Origin: Psychrobacillus sp044762745
GTDB taxonomy: Bacteria; Bacillota; Bacilli; Bacillales_A; Planococcaceae
Assembly: GCF_044762745.1 (NCBI RefSeq)
Contig: NZ_JBIWEX010000002.1
Location: forward strand, 1 to 64,000
DNA length: 64,000 bases
Reading direction: 5' to 3'
The notes beneath the pieces are model-generated. The model was not told the DNA's origin and ran no database searches. It was given only the letters and a program-made list of their open reading frames with translations. Of the stretch, positions 62,122-64,000 are shown piece after piece. Each line of letters starts with the position of its first letter. Positions within the stretch are counted from its first letter, which is position 1. The translations under genes and the position numbers were made by a program.

Positions 62122-63856
62122 AAGAATAGACCTCCCTTCCAGTTTGCGTTTCATAAATTCCACGGTATACACTGCTTCTCTCTAGTAGTTCTGTGTGTGC
62201 ACCGCTTGCTTCAATCATTCCATCTTCTATAACGAGAATTTGATCTGCATCGATTATGGAGGAAATCTTCGCTGAAATAATGAATACCGTTGTGTTTGCA
62301 TGATTTTGTTGTAATGCTTGTTGAACAGAAGCTTCCGACAAAGCATCGATCGCAGAGGTGGAATCATCTAGTATTAAAACTTTCGGCTGGCGGATAAACG
62401 CACGAGCCATCGATAGACGTTGTTTTTGTCCACCAGAGAGATTCTTTGCTCCTTGCATCAGTTCATAAGCAAATTTATGTTCTAGCTTATCGATAAACTC
62501 CATCGCAGCTGCTGACTTAGCTGCTCCTTCCATTTCCAAAAGACTCGCTTCTTCTTTTCCATAGCGTAAATTCTCTTCAATTGCGCCTGAAAATAACGTA
62601 GCTTTTTGTGGAACAAAACCAATCGTTTCTCTTAAACGCTCAAGTGGATATTCCTTTACATTCACTCCGTCGATTAAAATAGATCCCGAATCTGGGTCAT
62701 ACAGCCTTGGAATAAGCTTGACGAGCGTTGACTTTCCGCTACCAGTAGAGCCGATAATCCCAATCGTCTCTCCTGCTTTTGCTCGAAATGATATATTTTT
62801 CAAGACGTATTCTCCATTTTTACTATAGCTAAAATAGACATCTCTAAACTCCACTTCCCCTTTTGCTAGTGGAAGCAAAGCAGGCGTTTTGGTTTCCTGA
62901 ATATCGATTTCCGTATCCAGTACTTGCCCAATTCGATTAGCAGAAGTAAAAGACCGAGTAATTTGCATTAACACATGACTACTCGTCATCAGTCCATTCA
63001 TAATAATATTTAAGTAATTGATAAAAGCTAATATAACGCCAACTTGTAGCGTCCCTTCGTTCACTTTTATGGCACCCATCCACATACCTGCGACGACCCC
63101 TAAATTCACTACAAATAGCATAATCGGCATCAGTGTTAGAATGACTTGTTCAGCAGACATATTCCGTTTTGTTAATGTATCATTTACGTTTTGGAAGGCT
63201 TTAATCTCATAATCTTGACGATCGAATGCTTTAATCACTCGTATACCCGCAAACGTTTCTTGTAGCTTTGTATTCACTTGATCCATCGCTTTTTGGACTT
63301 TTGCAAATAGTTGTCCCGATTTAGTCGAAAAATAATAAATACAAATCATTAAAATCGGTATCGCTATCAATAGTACCGGGAACAACTCGCGCGCAGTAAA
63401 CCAAACAATTGCTACTGATCCAATAAATAATAGCGGCCCACGTACAAAAACACGCAACGTCATCATTAATGCTTGCTGAACCGCTGTTATATCATTCGTT
63501 ACAATCGTGATTAGTTTTCCAACTCCAAATGCATCCGTATTTTTACTAGAAAACTGCTCCGTTTTTTTGAAAACATCTCGGCGTACGTCAGCAGCAAAAT
63601 TGACTGCCGCTTTCGTACTATAAATCGTACAACCAGCCCCGCCAATTAAGCCGATCAAGGCGGTTAAAAGCATTAGCAATCCTAACCAAATCACATAAGC
63701 ATTATCATTATTTGCAATTCCTACATCAATAATATGCTGCATAATGGTCGGCTGTAGTAAATCCATTGCAACTTCTACACACATTAATAGCGGGCCTAAA
63801 ATCGCAAACAGTGTGTATGGCTTTACATATGGAAGTAGTTTCCATAGGGATTTCAT
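62114..63856 (-). CDS. Heterodimeric ABC exporter, subunit 1 (YfiB/EfrA-like)
   Basis: The 580-residue half-transporter has six membrane helices and an ATPase domain with Walker A GSTGSGKST and a canonical signature NLSGGQKQR. Walker B ends in Asp instead of Glu (VLILDDSTSAID), and the H-loop His is lost (FIISAKISSI). These are marks of the degenerate partner. GAGAGGGG precedes the ATG. It follows a truncated reading frame by 16 nt. Confidence 0.92.
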   Translation of the reverse strand: MKSLWKLLPYVKPYTLFAILGPLLMCVEVAMDLLQPTIMQHIIDVGIANNDNAYVIWLGLLMLLTALIGLIGGAGCTIYSTKAAVNFAADVRRDVFKKTEQFSSKNTDAFGVGKLITIVTNDITAVQQALMMTLRVFVRGPLLFIGSVAIVWFTARELFPVLLIAIPILMICIYYFSTKSGQLFAKVQKAMDQVNTKLQETFAGIRVIKAFDRQDYEIKAFQNVNDTLTKRNMSAEQVILTLMPIMLFVVNLGVVAGMWMGAIKVNEGTLQVGVILAFINYLNIIMNGLMTSSHVLMQITRSFTSANRIGQVLDTEIDIQETKTPALLPLAKGEVEFRDVYFSYSKNGEYVLKNISFRAKAGETIGIIGSTGSGKSTLVKLIPRLYDPDSGSILIDGVNVKEYPLERLRETIGFVPQKATLFSGAIEENLRYGKEEASLLEMEGAAKSAAAMEFIDKLEHKFAYELMQGAKNLSGGQKQRLSMARAFIRQPKVLILDDSTSAIDALSEASVQQALQQNHANTTVFIISAKISSIIDADQILVIEDGMIEASGAHTELLERSSVYRGIYETQTGREVYSYE

Positions 63857-63872
63857 AGCATTTCCCCTCTCT

Positions 63873-64000
63873 ATCTATTTTCTTTTTGTAAACGTTCGGT
63901 TATTTCTTTCACGAAATCTATTAATTTGGTCGTTTTTTCTGGACTTTTACGTGATTGTTTAATCGCTTTATGTATTTCCGCTTCCCATAATTCCATTGCT
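63873..64000 (-). CDS. C-terminal end of an unidentified protein (partial)
   Basis: An open minus-strand frame enters from the right edge and ends at TAG 63873-63875 after SRKSPEKTTKLIDFVKEITE and RLQKENR, a charged helical tail. It is 16 nt upstream of the ABC exporter genes, so it belongs to the same operon. A MarR-type regulator is common in this position but cannot be shown from 42 residues. Confidence 0.6.

Overview
The window is low-GC Gram-positive chromosome. Strong GGAGG-type ribosome binding sites, frequent TTG and GTG starts, a complete sigB stress operon, the alr-mazEF-rsb gene order and sporulator-type genes point to Bacillales. The gene set suggests the Planococcaceae/Caryophanaceae side (Psychrobacillus, Sporosarcina or Lysinibacillus-like); this assignment is inference. 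There is no prophage, transposase gene or CRISPR array. It reads as ordinary core and accessory chromosome, except that the intergenic space is rich in repeats.

Layout. 1-1290: 5' end of a 16S rRNA gene preceded by eight tRNA genes, all on the minus strand behind one consensus promoter. 1304-16918: a mostly minus-strand block: sprT-like, tex, rsbRSTUVW-sigB-rsbX, mazEF, alr, a LolA-like lipoprotein, acpS, a rhomboid protease (plus), ydbST-like genes and the helicase cshA. 17261-24090: an esterase, murF-ddl, a paired SMR exporter, an unknown gene, rodA and a 45-residue gene. 24273-31985: CBS protein, two MFS transporters (one divergent from an XRE/TPR regulator with two palindromic operators), VOC proteins, an interrupted HXXEE gene and a GNAT-aminotransferase fusion. 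32001-35322: an ABC exporter in the same operon as that fusion. 35483-46173: cystine transporter, cardiolipin synthase, a D,D-carboxypeptidase, a YidC insertase, an AraC regulator, GNATs and a ring-cleaving dioxygenase. 46983-55796: ypuA-like, cvfB, mntR, a tandem GNAT, cadCA, murB and an HxlR regulator. 56045-64000: yceI, a membrane protein plus M20 hydrolase pair, two small membrane-anchored proteins and a heterodimeric ABC exporter.

Physiology. The genes cover the general stress response (partner-switching cascade to sigma-B), cell wall synthesis (alr, ddl, murF, murB, rodA, D,D-carboxypeptidase), metal homeostasis (mntR, cadCA), export of toxic compounds (two ABC systems, SMR pair, two MFS) and probable electrophile/quinone defence (HxlR regulator, dioxygenase).

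The most unusual content is non-coding. (1) A family of about 640-bp elements has terminal inverted repeats and long palindromic arms; there are three full copies and at least two partial ones. (2) Small (about 65-bp) multi-hairpin modules differ between copies by compensatory changes that preserve pairing, and they are inserted in other repeats. (3) Three arrays repeat a short motif every 20-21 bp, that is, every two helical turns. None of these carries a recognisable gene.
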